Of a stretch of DNA of 21,400 nucleotides, positions 8,642-13,753 are shown piece after piece (within the stretch, counting starts at the first letter, position 1; every line of letters starts with the position of its first letter). A program made the position numbers and the translations under genes. Below the pieces are notes generated by a model that was not told where the DNA came from, did no database searches, and was given only the letters and a program-made list of their open reading frames with translations. This DNA comes from an uncultured Clostridia bacterium. GTDB lineage: Bacteria > Bacillota > Clostridia > Christensenellales > Borkfalkiaceae. The stretch lies in the NCBI GenBank assembly GCA_944376035.1, contig CALWBJ010000034.1, forward strand, positions 1 to 21,400, in the 5' to 3' direction.

Positions 8642-8926
8642 TTATTGCTTTGAAAAGAAAAAACAAAAATTACAAAAGAAGATATAGTTAAATACCTTAA
8701 CATTTCGATTCGGAAAGAGCCTCACCTAATGTTGCAGACGCTTCTGAAAAAAGTAGTTCTATACGACGATAAAATCGAAATACATTTTAACTATATAAAA
8801 AACTTTAACCCTGGCGACGGCGGTCAGGGTTTTCTTTTTACCACAAAATTTAAAACTATCAAATACGTTATTTTAAATTTTCCGAATATTCAGACTATAG
8901 AAATGTTTGTTAAAGTCTATTTTTGA
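8642..8926 (+). pseudogene. C-terminal remnant of a serine recombinase (resolvase family)
   Basis: After a TGA at 8651-8653 the frame reads KEKTKITKEDIVKYLN, then RKEPHLMLQTLLKKVVLYDD and KIEIHFNY. From memory this matches the C-terminal end of clostridial large serine recombinases (K-TKEDI-KYL, KEP, (V/I)LYDDKIEI-FN). Just before the TGA, in a different frame, IALK appears to continue the same protein, so a frameshift is also present. The N-terminal catalytic Ser domain, the recombinase domain and the zinc-ribbon region are all missing, so it cannot be active. An ATG at 8729 could start a 65-aa peptide, but no ribosome site supports it. It marks an old integration event at the edge of the AT-rich block and points away from the sugar operon. 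Confidence 0.62.
8807..8839 (+). terminator. Rho-independent terminator inside the recombinase remnant
   Basis: AACCCTG (8807-8813) pairs with CAGGGTT (8825-8831), followed by TTTCTTTTTA. It lies at the 3' end of the recombinase remnant and would end a plus-strand transcript. Confidence 0.55.
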
Positions 8927-9032
8927 ACAAAAATATGGTCGGTAAAGCCGTTTTTTGTACAAAATAACTGCTTGCGGCTGTTTTTTTCGTACAAATTCGC
9001 TTTTCAGACCAAACCTCAAAATCGTTAGAAAA

Positions 9033-9066
9033 AACCGAGTTAAACCGCATACGGTTCAACTCGGTT
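9033..9066 (-). terminator. Strong 15-bp hairpin terminator, minus-strand direction
   Basis: Arms 9033-9047 and 9052-9066 with a 4-base loop. The single imperfect pair is G-U in minus-strand RNA but A-C in plus-strand RNA, and a T-run (TTTTTTCT) follows only in the minus direction. It would end a transcript coming leftward through the structured element at 9079-9242. Confidence 0.65.
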
Positions 9067-9078
9067 CTATTTGGTTGC

Positions 9079-9192
9079 GGGAGTGGGATTTGCTTCTCTC
9101 GAGCCTCCCGCTAAAAGGTCCACAGGACCTTTTATTTTGCTATTGCAAAACAACTTGCAGGCAAGTTGGCTCCTAATTCAAATCCCTCTCCC
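9079..9192. ncRNA. Candidate structured RNA: cloverleaf-like element of unknown family
   Basis: The outer stem has arms 9079-9092 and 9179-9192 (14 bp, one mismatch). Inside, GAGCC (9101-9105) pairs with GGCTC (9168-9172). That inner stem encloses three back-to-back hairpins: 9113-9133 (AAAAGGTCC arm, 9 bp), 9135-9150 (TTTTGC arm, 6 bp) and 9152-9167 (AACTTG arm). Only single bases separate them. An alternative 7-bp helix, GCGGGAG (9077-9083) with CTCCCGC (9105-9111), excludes part of the outer and inner stems. No credible protein is encoded; frames open through it on the plus strand only because palindromes lack stops. Strand and promoter are not decided. It may be a transcribed RNA, or a palindromic transposable or attachment element. 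It does not fold as an intact tRNA. Confidence 0.5.
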
Positions 9193-9214
9193 ATGCTTTC
9201 TCGATCATAAAAAC

Positions 9215-9248
9215 ACCGCGAGGCATATTAAAGCCTCGCGGTTCTTTT
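9215..9248 (+). terminator. Rho-independent terminator, probably two-way
   Basis: ACCGCGAGGC (9215-9224) and GCCTCGCGGT (9233-9242) form a perfect 10-bp stem with an 8-base loop. Plus-strand RNA continues TCTTTT, and minus-strand RNA continues GTTTTTAT, so either direction could terminate here. Confidence 0.7.
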
Positions 9249-9326
9249 GGTTGCCCAAAACTTGTCTAATTTGAATAAATTGTATTTTAATTATTTACCA
9301 ACCACAATATATTGTGTTTTTAAGTC

Positions 9327-9357
9327 AAAAGGGAGCAATTTTAATTTGCTCCCTTTT
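9327..9357 (-). terminator. Terminator after the 98-aa gene, with an adjacent palindrome
   Basis: Arms 9327-9338 and 9346-9357 (AAAAGGGAGCAA, perfect 12 bp). In the minus direction it is followed by TTTTGACTT and lies 25 bases past the stop of the 98-aa gene. The plus-strand T-run is stronger, so it works both ways. A 14-base palindrome, CACAATATATTGTG, sits beside it at 9303-9316. Confidence 0.75.
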
Positions 9358-9381
9358 TTATTTTTCTACCAATTAAACGCC

Positions 9382-9678
9382 CTACTTCTTCATATCTCTT
9401 TTCTTTTTGTTTACGCATATTTTATAGATTGAATTTTTCGTCGTCAACGTAATAATTTCATCATCTTCTTCCATATCACCTAAACCTGTAATTAAATATT
9501 TGCTTCTATCTTCTATATACAAAAAACGCTTGTCTGGTTTTAATTCATCTTTGCAAACAATAATACGCCCAAAAAAACCAATATAAGATTTTCGCCATTC
9601 CCAATCTGCGTTGCTTTTTCTTCCTGTGCTTTCAATAGAAATAATTTCACCCATAAATTCATCAATAATCTGCGCCAT
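9382..9678 (-). CDS. Hypothetical 98-residue protein
   Basis: Not recognised. It begins MAQIIDEFMGEIISIESTG and contains an aromatic-rich stretch (DWEWRKSYIGFFGRI), an acidic loop (DMEEDDEI) and a strongly basic C-terminus ending KKKRDMKK. No signal peptide, membrane segment or Cys motif is seen, so it is probably cytoplasmic; the alternating hydrophobic pattern suggests a small beta-rich fold. A purine-rich AAGGG lies upstream of ATG 9678. The gene has its own extended -10 promoter with an operator-like inverted repeat at 9769-9804 and a clear terminator, which argues that it is a real, regulated single gene. A role next to the Xre regulators, such as an accessory or toxin/antitoxin-like protein, is possible but not shown. 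Confidence 0.6.
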   Translation of the reverse strand: MAQIIDEFMGEIISIESTGRKSNADWEWRKSYIGFFGRIIVCKDELKPDKRFLYIEDRSKYLITGLGDMEEDDEIITLTTKNSIYKICVNKKKRDMKK

Positions 9679-9768
9679 AAATCTGTTTCCCTTTTATCCT
9701 ATTTGCCATTCCATTTGTCCTTCATCTTGATACCAAACATCAATTAAAAATTTATGACCCCATTATTA

Positions 9769-9804
9769 TTTTGTCACGATTATAGCATAGTTTAAGTGAC
9801 AAAA
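9769..9804 (-). promoter_or_regulatory. Extended -10 promoter framed by an inverted repeat (candidate operator)
   Basis: On the minus strand TGCTATAAT is an extended -10 element with a perfect hexamer (9779-9784). The -35 region is poor. It sits between TTTTGTCAC (9769-9777) and GTGACAAAA (9796-9804), a perfect 9-base inverted repeat with an 18-base centre. A repressor bound here would cover the promoter of the 98-aa gene. Confidence 0.6.
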
Positions 9805-9875
9805 ACCGACAGGTATGAAAACATATACGTTTTTTGCAAAAATATATACGCAACCAAAAATTTGCAGCACAAAAC

Positions 9876-9910
9876 AACCGACGGTTAAAATATTGACTAT
9901 CGGTTTTTGT
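9876..9910 (+). terminator. Orphan plus-strand terminator-like hairpin
   Basis: Arms 9876-9888 and 9893-9905 (AACCGACGGTTAA with TTGACTATCGGTT) hold ten standard pairs, two G-U pairs on the plus strand and one mismatch, then TTTTTGTATT. It closely resembles the terminator at 10811-10847, but no plus-strand gene precedes it. It may also serve, weakly, the minus-strand regulator gene ending at 9949. Confidence 0.45.
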
Positions 9911-9948
9911 ATTAAAAACAATTTTTCGTATAGAATAAGGAAAGACGA

Positions 9949-10293
9949 CTATTTAATTACACGATTTTCTATAAGAACTTCTTTTAGGTTTCTGGCATTC
10001 TCCACGATAATTCTACATTCATACACCGAACAGCCTTCTAAAAGTTCTGCCATCTCTTTAACAATTATAGATTGATTACCGACTAAACAATCAGATAAAA
10101 GCATATCCGTCGTAACCTGAAAAACATTTGCTACTTTTATAAGAGTTTCTAAACTCATACTTTTTAAGCCCTTTTCCAAATAACCTATGTATGATGGCGA
10201 CACGTCAATTAAGAACGCCAAATCCACTTGTGACATATTATTCTTCATCCTTAACTTCCTTACTTTTTTGCCTACGGTTAAAAAGCTATACAT
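9949..10293 (-). CDS. Xre/Cro-CI family helix-turn-helix regulator
   Basis: 114 residues. The HTH_3 domain covers about residues 7-62: VGKKVRKLRMKNNMSQVDLA, then FLIDVSPSYIGYLEKG and LETLIKVANVFQVTTDMLL. The SQxxLA...S.SYI..LEKG pattern is standard for helices 2-3 of this family. The remaining 50 residues (KEMAELLEGCSVYECRI) form a helical tail that may dimerise. The ribosome site AAGGAGGTGG is very strong. It diverges from a second Xre gene across a 136-bp region with 26-base direct repeats, so mutual or self repression is likely. The inverted repeat at 9769-9804 is another possible target. Such repressors commonly control excision or transfer modules in mobile elements. Confidence 0.88.
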   Translation of the reverse strand: MYSFLTVGKKVRKLRMKNNMSQVDLAFLIDVSPSYIGYLEKGLKSMSLETLIKVANVFQVTTDMLLSDCLVGNQSIIVKEMAELLEGCSVYECRIIVENARNLKEVLIENRVIK

Positions 10294-10326
10294 TTTTAGC
10301 CACCTCCTTATAATTATTTTACCAAT

Positions 10327-10426
10327 AATATAGGGAGTAGTAGAAGTTATAGAGAGAAGTTTATTGTTAATATAGAGAGTTGTCTATAAAATGTAATTAA
10401 AATATAGTTAGTAGTAGGAATTATAG
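10327..10426. repeat. Pair of 26-base direct repeats between divergent regulators (candidate operators)
   Basis: 10327-10352 and 10401-10426 match at 22 of 26 bases (core AGTAGTAG, ending TTATAG) and lie 74 bases apart. Two TATAGAGAG copies lie between them (10348-10356, 10371-10379). The second repeat overlaps a possible plus-strand promoter (TTGTCT 10380-10385, 17 bases, TATAGT 10403-10408) and the ribosome site of the right-hand gene. Confidence 0.6.
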
Positions 10427-10429
10427 GCA

Positions 10430-10783
10430 ATGGACGATAAAAACTTACTTTGTGAAATAGGACAAAGAATACGTAAAGCAAGAAACGACAAAAAATTAAG
10501 TCAAGAAGATTTAGCTTTCAAGGCAAGTTTAAGCACTTGCTCTATAAGTGATATAGAACTTGGCAAAACTAATCTTGGTGTTTTAACCTTGATTAAAATT
10601 ATAGAAGCATTAAATGTTTCTGCCGACATTATCTTACGACCTGATGTTTCAACGGTAAATAAAATTTATCAAAATGAGTTCGCAGAACTTCTTAAAGATT
10701 GCTCCCCAACTGAAATAGAAACTTTAACAAAATTAGTTAAAGACGTGAAAGAAACTCTGCATAAAAACAAAGAAAATTATTAA
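10430..10783 (+). CDS. Xre/Cro-CI family helix-turn-helix regulator
   Basis: 117 residues. The HTH_3 domain is at about 8-65: IGQRIRKARNDKKLSQEDLA, FKASLSTCSISDIELGKTNL and LTLIKIIEALNVSADIIL. The C-terminal half (YQNEFAELLKDCSPTEIETL) resembles that of the divergent regulator (KEMAELLEGCS), so the two are likely distant paralogues with the same arrangement, including a helical dimerisation tail. The ribosome site is weak (AGTAGGAA) and lies within an operator-like repeat, so a bound repressor could control its own synthesis. The gene ends at a clear terminator 28 bp downstream. The target in the element is unknown. Confidence 0.88.
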   Translation: MDDKNLLCEIGQRIRKARNDKKLSQEDLAFKASLSTCSISDIELGKTNLGVLTLIKIIEALNVSADIILRPDVSTVNKIYQNEFAELLKDCSPTEIETLTKLVKDVKETLHKNKENY

Positions 10784-10810
10784 AAATTAAAAAATATTTT
10801 GCAAAAACAC

Positions 10811-10847
10811 AACCGGTGGTTAAATTATTAACCACTGGTTTTTTTAT
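10811..10847 (+). terminator. Rho-independent terminator of the plus-strand Xre gene
   Basis: Arms 10811-10823 and 10828-10840 (AACCGGTGGTTAA) form 13 pairs with one G-U on the plus strand, then TTTTTT. A diverged copy lies at 9876-9910. Confidence 0.8.
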
Positions 10848-10864
10848 TATTTCTTTTTTAACTA

Positions 10865-10870
10865 TATAAT
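10865..10870 (+). promoter_or_regulatory. Perfect -10 box directly before a start codon
   Basis: TATAAT ends 6 bases before ATG 10877 and the upstream DNA is a T-rich run without a clear -35. A transcript from here would begin at or next to the ATG, which lacks a Shine-Dalgarno, so a leaderless mRNA is suggested. Confidence 0.45.
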
Positions 10871-10876
10871 GTCTAT

Positions 10877-11161
10877 ATGATTGATTTTGATATTAACAAT
10901 TTTGAGAAAATAGCAGTTTACGCCTATGAACAAGATGCTATGCTTCCAAAAGGTATTGAATTTTGCGAGAAAACTTATAAAAATTTTTTTGATATGATTT
11001 TCCCTAACATTAAAATAACTGAATTTCTACTAGACGGTCCTACTTTTAACAAAAACAATTTCCGTTATGAATGGTATAGATTATTACACAAATGTCAACA
11101 TGAACTTAAATCTATATCAATAGAACTTCTAAATTTAATAAAGGAGACTCCTAATGGATAA
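10877..11161 (+). CDS. Hypothetical 94-residue protein upstream of the ParB-like gene
   Basis: Not recognised. It begins MIDFDINNFEKIAVYAYEQD and is rich in aromatic and acidic residues, with a helical C-terminal half (YRLLHKCQHELKSISIELL). There is no signal peptide or membrane segment, so it is probably soluble. No ribosome site lies before ATG 10877; instead a TATAAT box is 6 bases away, which fits a leaderless transcript. The next in-frame ATG (residue 22) would remove a conserved-looking start and has no better site. The gene overlaps the ParB-like gene by 8 bases (ATGGATAA), so the two are co-translated and may act together. It is possibly a partner or regulator of the ParB-like protein. 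Confidence 0.6.
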   Translation: MIDFDINNFEKIAVYAYEQDAMLPKGIEFCEKTYKNFFDMIFPNIKITEFLLDGPTFNKNNFRYEWYRLLHKCQHELKSISIELLNLIKETPNG

Positions 11162-12023
11162 TTACGATATATATCTACCAAAAGTAACCTTTGAAGCAAT
11201 ACCTATTAAGAACCTTGTTTCAAGCCAAGAATATCAAAGAGATATTTCAAATGCACATGTTCAAAAAGCAGCAGAAAACTTTGACCTTTATCAAATAAAT
11301 CCCGTCAAAGTTAGTCGTAGAAACGGAATAAACTATGTTTTCAATGGGCAACATACAATAGAAATTGTGGCACTTGTATCAGGCTCAAGAGAAACGCCTG
11401 TATGGTGTATGGTTTATGAAGATTTAATATATGAACATGAAGCAGATATCTTTGCTAATCAAGGCAAGTTTGTAAAACCATTACAAGCCATTGAAATATT
11501 TCAAGCAAACATAGAAGCAAATAATGAAACACAACTTACAATTAAGGCTTTGGTAGAATCATATGGATTGTCTATTTCAGCAACAAAAGCCCCTGGGACT
11601 ATTTGTGCCGTATCAACTCTCGAAAAAATATTTACAACCTACAACTATCACGTATTAGATAGAACAATAAAACTAATAGCTGGAACGTGGGAAGACGATT
11701 ATAATTCTTTTGCTGCAAATATTTTACGAGCAGTAGCCAAACTTATTGTCGTGTATAAAAATGAACTAAACGATGATGTGTTCAAAGAAAAATTAGGAGA
11801 TATTTCAATAAAACAACTCGTTAGAACAGCAAAAGAACGTCGCCCCGGAACAATGGGCGTTGCTGAAGCAATGGTTATAGAATACAACGGGAAGAAGAAA
11901 ACATCACAATACCGTTTATCAATACAAAAATTATATGCAAAAGACAATAATGATTACGAAGAAAATGAAAATACTTATGAACCCAATGACAACATTGTTG
12001 ATATGATTGATGCTATAGAATAA
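11154..12023 (+). CDS. ParB-like nuclease-domain protein (DUF6551-like)
   Basis: 289 residues. The N-terminal 100 residues follow the ParB/Srx fold: IPIKNLVSSQEYQRDIS, KVSRRNGINYVFNGQHTIEI and PVWCMVYEDL, with NGQHT in the place of the nucleotide-binding GxxR motif. An ANQGKFVKP helix and a mainly helical middle follow, then an acidic tail rich in Asn/Asp/Glu (about 262-289). Proteins of this kind are common in clostridial conjugative elements and phages. Chromosomal-type partitioning is unlikely without a ParA gene, and none is visible. It may bind or nick DNA, or hydrolyse CTP; this is not tested by sequence alone. The ribosome site AAAGGAG is good. It overlaps the preceding small gene and ends at its own terminator. 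Confidence 0.72.
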   Translation: MDNYDIYLPKVTFEAIPIKNLVSSQEYQRDISNAHVQKAAENFDLYQINPVKVSRRNGINYVFNGQHTIEIVALVSGSRETPVWCMVYEDLIYEHEADIFANQGKFVKPLQAIEIFQANIEANNETQLTIKALVESYGLSISATKAPGTICAVSTLEKIFTTYNYHVLDRTIKLIAGTWEDDYNSFAANILRAVAKLIVVYKNELNDDVFKEKLGDISIKQLVRTAKERRPGTMGVAEAMVIEYNGKKKTSQYRLSIQKLYAKDNNDYEENENTYEPNDNIVDMIDAIE

Positions 12024-12028
12024 AATGT

Positions 12029-12067
12029 GGTCTAGACCTAAATTTTAGGTGCAGACCTCTTTTTTAC
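12029..12067 (+). terminator. Terminator after the ParB-like gene
   Basis: A stem of GGTCT/AGACC with inner ACCTAAA/TTTAGGT pairing, then TCTTTTTTACC. It lies right after the TAA at 12021-12023. Confidence 0.65.
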
Positions 12068-12093
12068 CTTTAATTGAATTGTTGATAGAATCC

Positions 12094-12099
12094 TATAAT
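12094..12099 (+). promoter_or_regulatory. Possible promoter (-10 box) of the accessory gene array
   Basis: Perfect TATAAT in an otherwise gene-free stretch. The -35 position has only a poor match (TAATTG). A start near 12106 would give a leader of about 300 bases before the first gene, passing through the nested terminator at 12208-12236. Confidence 0.35.
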
Positions 12100-12179
12100 A
12101 AAACCAAATAGCGCCATTAAATTTTTACAACTAAAACTCCATGTTTTCTTTCTAGGTCTTTAGCCTACTACACCCCAGC

Positions 12180-12283
12180 GAGTTTTACAAGGCGAAAGTA
12201 ACTTTTTGAGTCAGATTAACAGTCTGGCTCTTTTTTATTTTACAAAAAGTTCTTTCGTCGTTTCCCTTCTCCTTGTAAAGCTC
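12180..12283 (+). ncRNA. Leader RNA or oriT candidate: long imperfect stem with nested terminator
   Basis: Left arm 12180-12208 (GAGTTTTACAAGG, then CGAAAGTAACTTTTTG) pairs with right arm 12243-12283 (CAAAAAGTTCTTTCG, then CCTTGTAAAGCTC). The right arm carries a 13-base bulge. The one base change in the basal helix is a T-G pair on the plus strand, which favours a plus-strand RNA. A terminator hairpin sits at the tip. The flank ACTACACCCCAGCG beside the left arm is the kind of single-stranded site found next to inverted repeats in origins of transfer, so a DNA role is equally possible. No gene occurs from 12024 to 12404. Confidence 0.5.
12208..12236 (+). terminator. Terminator (attenuator candidate) in the leader of the gene array
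   Basis: GAGTCAGA (12208-12215) pairs with TCTGGCTC (12223-12230), including one G-U on the plus strand, followed directly by TTTTTT. It stands about 170 bases before the first gene of the array, with no gene between it and the preceding terminator. Confidence 0.7.
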
Positions 12284-12404
12284 ACCTAAACAATAATTTA
12301 ACGCAATTCGTTTAGTGGCGTAGTTAGTCTAGCCCGTCGAAAGAAAAAAATAAAACAAGGAGTAAAAAATTTTAATTAAAAACTTAAAAGGAGAATTAAA
12401 GATT

Positions 12405-12737
12405 ATGAACAAAAAAAGTTTTAGTTACAAACAAGGTTTTAAGAAAGGAATTGAAATCTATAAGAGTAATTCAAGCAAAGGTTATTATTCACACCAAGAC
12501 AACGAAAAAACAATGAATCGCTGTAAGCGTTACGCAGATACAGGATATAAAAATAATGAACCTTTAAGAGATACTCAAATCGAATATTACTACGGTATAT
12601 ACGACGGAATTAGATATCAATACAAACAACACGGAACGATAATACCAGATAAAAAATATAGCAAATTTGAAGAACAAGAAAATCAATTCTACTATGGCAA
12701 AGAAAATCATTACGATGGTTTTGGATATTACGACTAA
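12405..12737 (+). CDS. Hypothetical 110-residue Tyr/Lys-rich protein
   Basis: Not recognised. It begins MNKKSFSYKQGFKKGIEIY and is unusually rich in Tyr, Lys and Asn, with a helical FKKGIEIY start, an IEYYYGIYDGIRYQY centre and a FGYYD end. No signal peptide or membrane segment is seen. It is the first gene of the array and follows the structured leader; AAAAGGAG lies 11 bases before the ATG, slightly farther than in the other genes of the array. Codon use matches the array. Its place directly before unknown genes and ArdA suggests an early-expressed accessory role, but no function can be given. Confidence 0.65.
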   Translation: MNKKSFSYKQGFKKGIEIYKSNSSKGYYSHQDNEKTMNRCKRYADTGYKNNEPLRDTQIEYYYGIYDGIRYQYKQHGTIIPDKKYSKFEEQENQFYYGKENHYDGFGYYD

Positions 12738-12752
12738 TAAGGAGATAAAAAA

Positions 12753-12932
12753 ATGAAACACGTAGTTAAAAATCATAAAGAACTTGAAAACAAAATTTGT
12801 GAATTAGTCAAAGACGGTTATAAACAAACCGATATTACAGAACACGAAATAGTATTTACTAAAGGTTTACTCGCTAGAGATACTATTTACCCTACTTTCT
12901 GGATTACTAATAAGGAGATTAAAAATGATTAA
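12753..12932 (+). CDS. Hypothetical 59-residue protein
   Basis: Small gene with ribosome site TAAGGAG 8 bases before ATG 12753, in the same spacing pattern as its neighbours. The peptide begins MKHVVKNHKELENKICELVK and continues with DGYKQTDITEHEIVF, which reads as a helix followed by a strand. It has no known motif. It ends with TAA at 12930-12932, overlapping the start of the next gene by 8 bases (ATGATTAA), so translation is likely coupled. The ribosome site, coupling and codon use support a real gene despite the short length. The function is unknown. Confidence 0.65.
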   Translation: MKHVVKNHKELENKICELVKDGYKQTDITEHEIVFTKGLLARDTIYPTFWITNKEIKND

Positions 12933-13167
12933 CATTATAGAAAACAAAGATTATAGAAACTTACAAAACGATTATTACGACGGAGAAAGCTTCGTCTATT
13001 TTGACATTATAGAAGTAAATGCAGAAAGAAGCGACATCACAGTTATGGTTAGCCATCAAGGCAAACTCACAATGCAAACTTTTGAACTTTTAGTTGACGA
13101 AGACGAGGACGTATTCTTTGAATACGGACCTTGCTTTGAAAAAATATATTTAGAACAATTTATTTAA
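12925..13167 (+). CDS. Hypothetical 80-residue acidic protein
   Basis: Not recognised. It begins MINIIENKDYRNLQNDYYDG and has a beta-like core (FVYFDIIEVN, ITVMVSHQGKLTMQTFELL) and a very acidic stretch (VDEDEDVFFEYG). The strong negative charge recalls DNA-mimic proteins, and the gene lies immediately upstream of an ArdA-type protein, itself a DNA mimic. That link is only suggestive. The start is coupled to the preceding gene, whose ribosome region TAAGGAG precedes it by 8 bases. It ends 12 bp before the ArdA gene. Confidence 0.65.
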   Translation: MINIIENKDYRNLQNDYYDGESFVYFDIIEVNAERSDITVMVSHQGKLTMQTFELLVDEDEDVFFEYGPCFEKIYLEQFI

Positions 13168-13179
13168 GGAGGTGCATTT

Positions 13180-13734
13180 ATGCAAAACAACACTATTTCA
13201 GTTGTAATAGGCTCTTGGGGCTCATACAACGAATGTAACGAACGAGCTTTAGGCTCAAAATGGTTAGACTTAAGTGATTATTCCGAATGGGAAGAAATTG
13301 AAGAAGAATTAACCAAACAAGGCTTTAAGCTAAACGGTATCGACGAAGAACTCTTTATTCAAGATATTGAGAACTTCCCCGATAGACACACAAATTGGGA
13401 TTATGTTCATCCAAAATCATTCTTTGAACTACTCAAAACATCAGGAATTTTAGACGATGAATATAAATTCAAAATTATGGAAGCCTACATAGACGTAATG
13501 GGCGCTGACTCATTTTTAGATCGTGTACGTGACAAAGGCGATAATTGGGACGACGATATATATCTCTACCCTGATTCTAGTTGGTATGACTTAGGTTATC
13601 AGTTTATTCACGAAAGTTATTGTAATCAAATACCTGACTTCTTAGATAACTATATTGACTATGAACGTTATGGTGAAGAATTAAGATTTGACGGTTTCCA
13701 CGAATATGATGGTGGAATCATTGAAATTAGATAA
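13180..13734 (+). CDS. ardA: ArdA-family antirestriction protein
   Basis: 184 residues, close to the usual length of 160-180. It starts with ISVVIGSWGSYNECNERALG followed by KWLDL, the typical N-terminal strand and GxW(L/I)DL region of ArdA. It contains several acidic helices (EWEEIEEELTKQGF) and ends with FLDNYIDYERYGEELRFDG, the conserved C-terminal core of the family. ArdA dimers imitate bent B-form DNA and inhibit type I restriction enzymes, protecting incoming conjugative DNA. The high Asp/Glu content fits the mimic. The ribosome site AAGGAGGTG is the strongest in the array, which suggests high expression on entry. Neighbours are unknown small genes and PcfK/PcfJ, consistent with a leading-region defence module. 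Confidence 0.82.
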   Translation: MQNNTISVVIGSWGSYNECNERALGSKWLDLSDYSEWEEIEEELTKQGFKLNGIDEELFIQDIENFPDRHTNWDYVHPKSFFELLKTSGILDDEYKFKIMEAYIDVMGADSFLDRVRDKGDNWDDDIYLYPDSSWYDLGYQFIHESYCNQIPDFLDNYIDYERYGEELRFDGFHEYDGGIIEIR

Positions 13735-13753
13735 ATTAAAGGAGATTAAAAAT

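Larger units (their letters stand above)
9062..9254. repeat. Near-identical direct repeats flanking the structured element
   Basis: CGGTTCTATTTGGTTGC at 9062-9078 and CGGTTCTTTTGGTTGC at 9239-9254 differ by one missing base. They bracket the cloverleaf and its terminator hairpin. They could be a target duplication, attachment-site cores or the shared tails of duplicated hairpins. Confidence 0.6.

Noticed and set aside
9070..9116. tRNA gene on the minus strand
   Set aside because: The segment has GCGGGAG and CTCCCGC acceptor-like arms and a CAAATCCC T-loop-like piece ending in CCA, but no D-arm or anticodon arm lies between them. At most it is a tRNA-derived fragment.
8955..9274. Plus-strand frames of 73 and 67 codons through the structured element
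   Set aside because: They cross several perfect palindromes and have no ribosome site. The open frames are a by-product of the palindromic sequence.
12029..12404. CRISPR array or 6S RNA in the gene-free leader
   Set aside because: There are no regularly spaced repeats, and the structure is a single long stem with a terminator, unlike the large central bubble of 6S RNA.
13688..13753. Earlier start for the 138-aa gene
   Set aside because: The upstream ATG is inside ardA without a ribosome site, whereas AAAGGAG precedes ATG 13754 with the spacing used by neighbouring genes.
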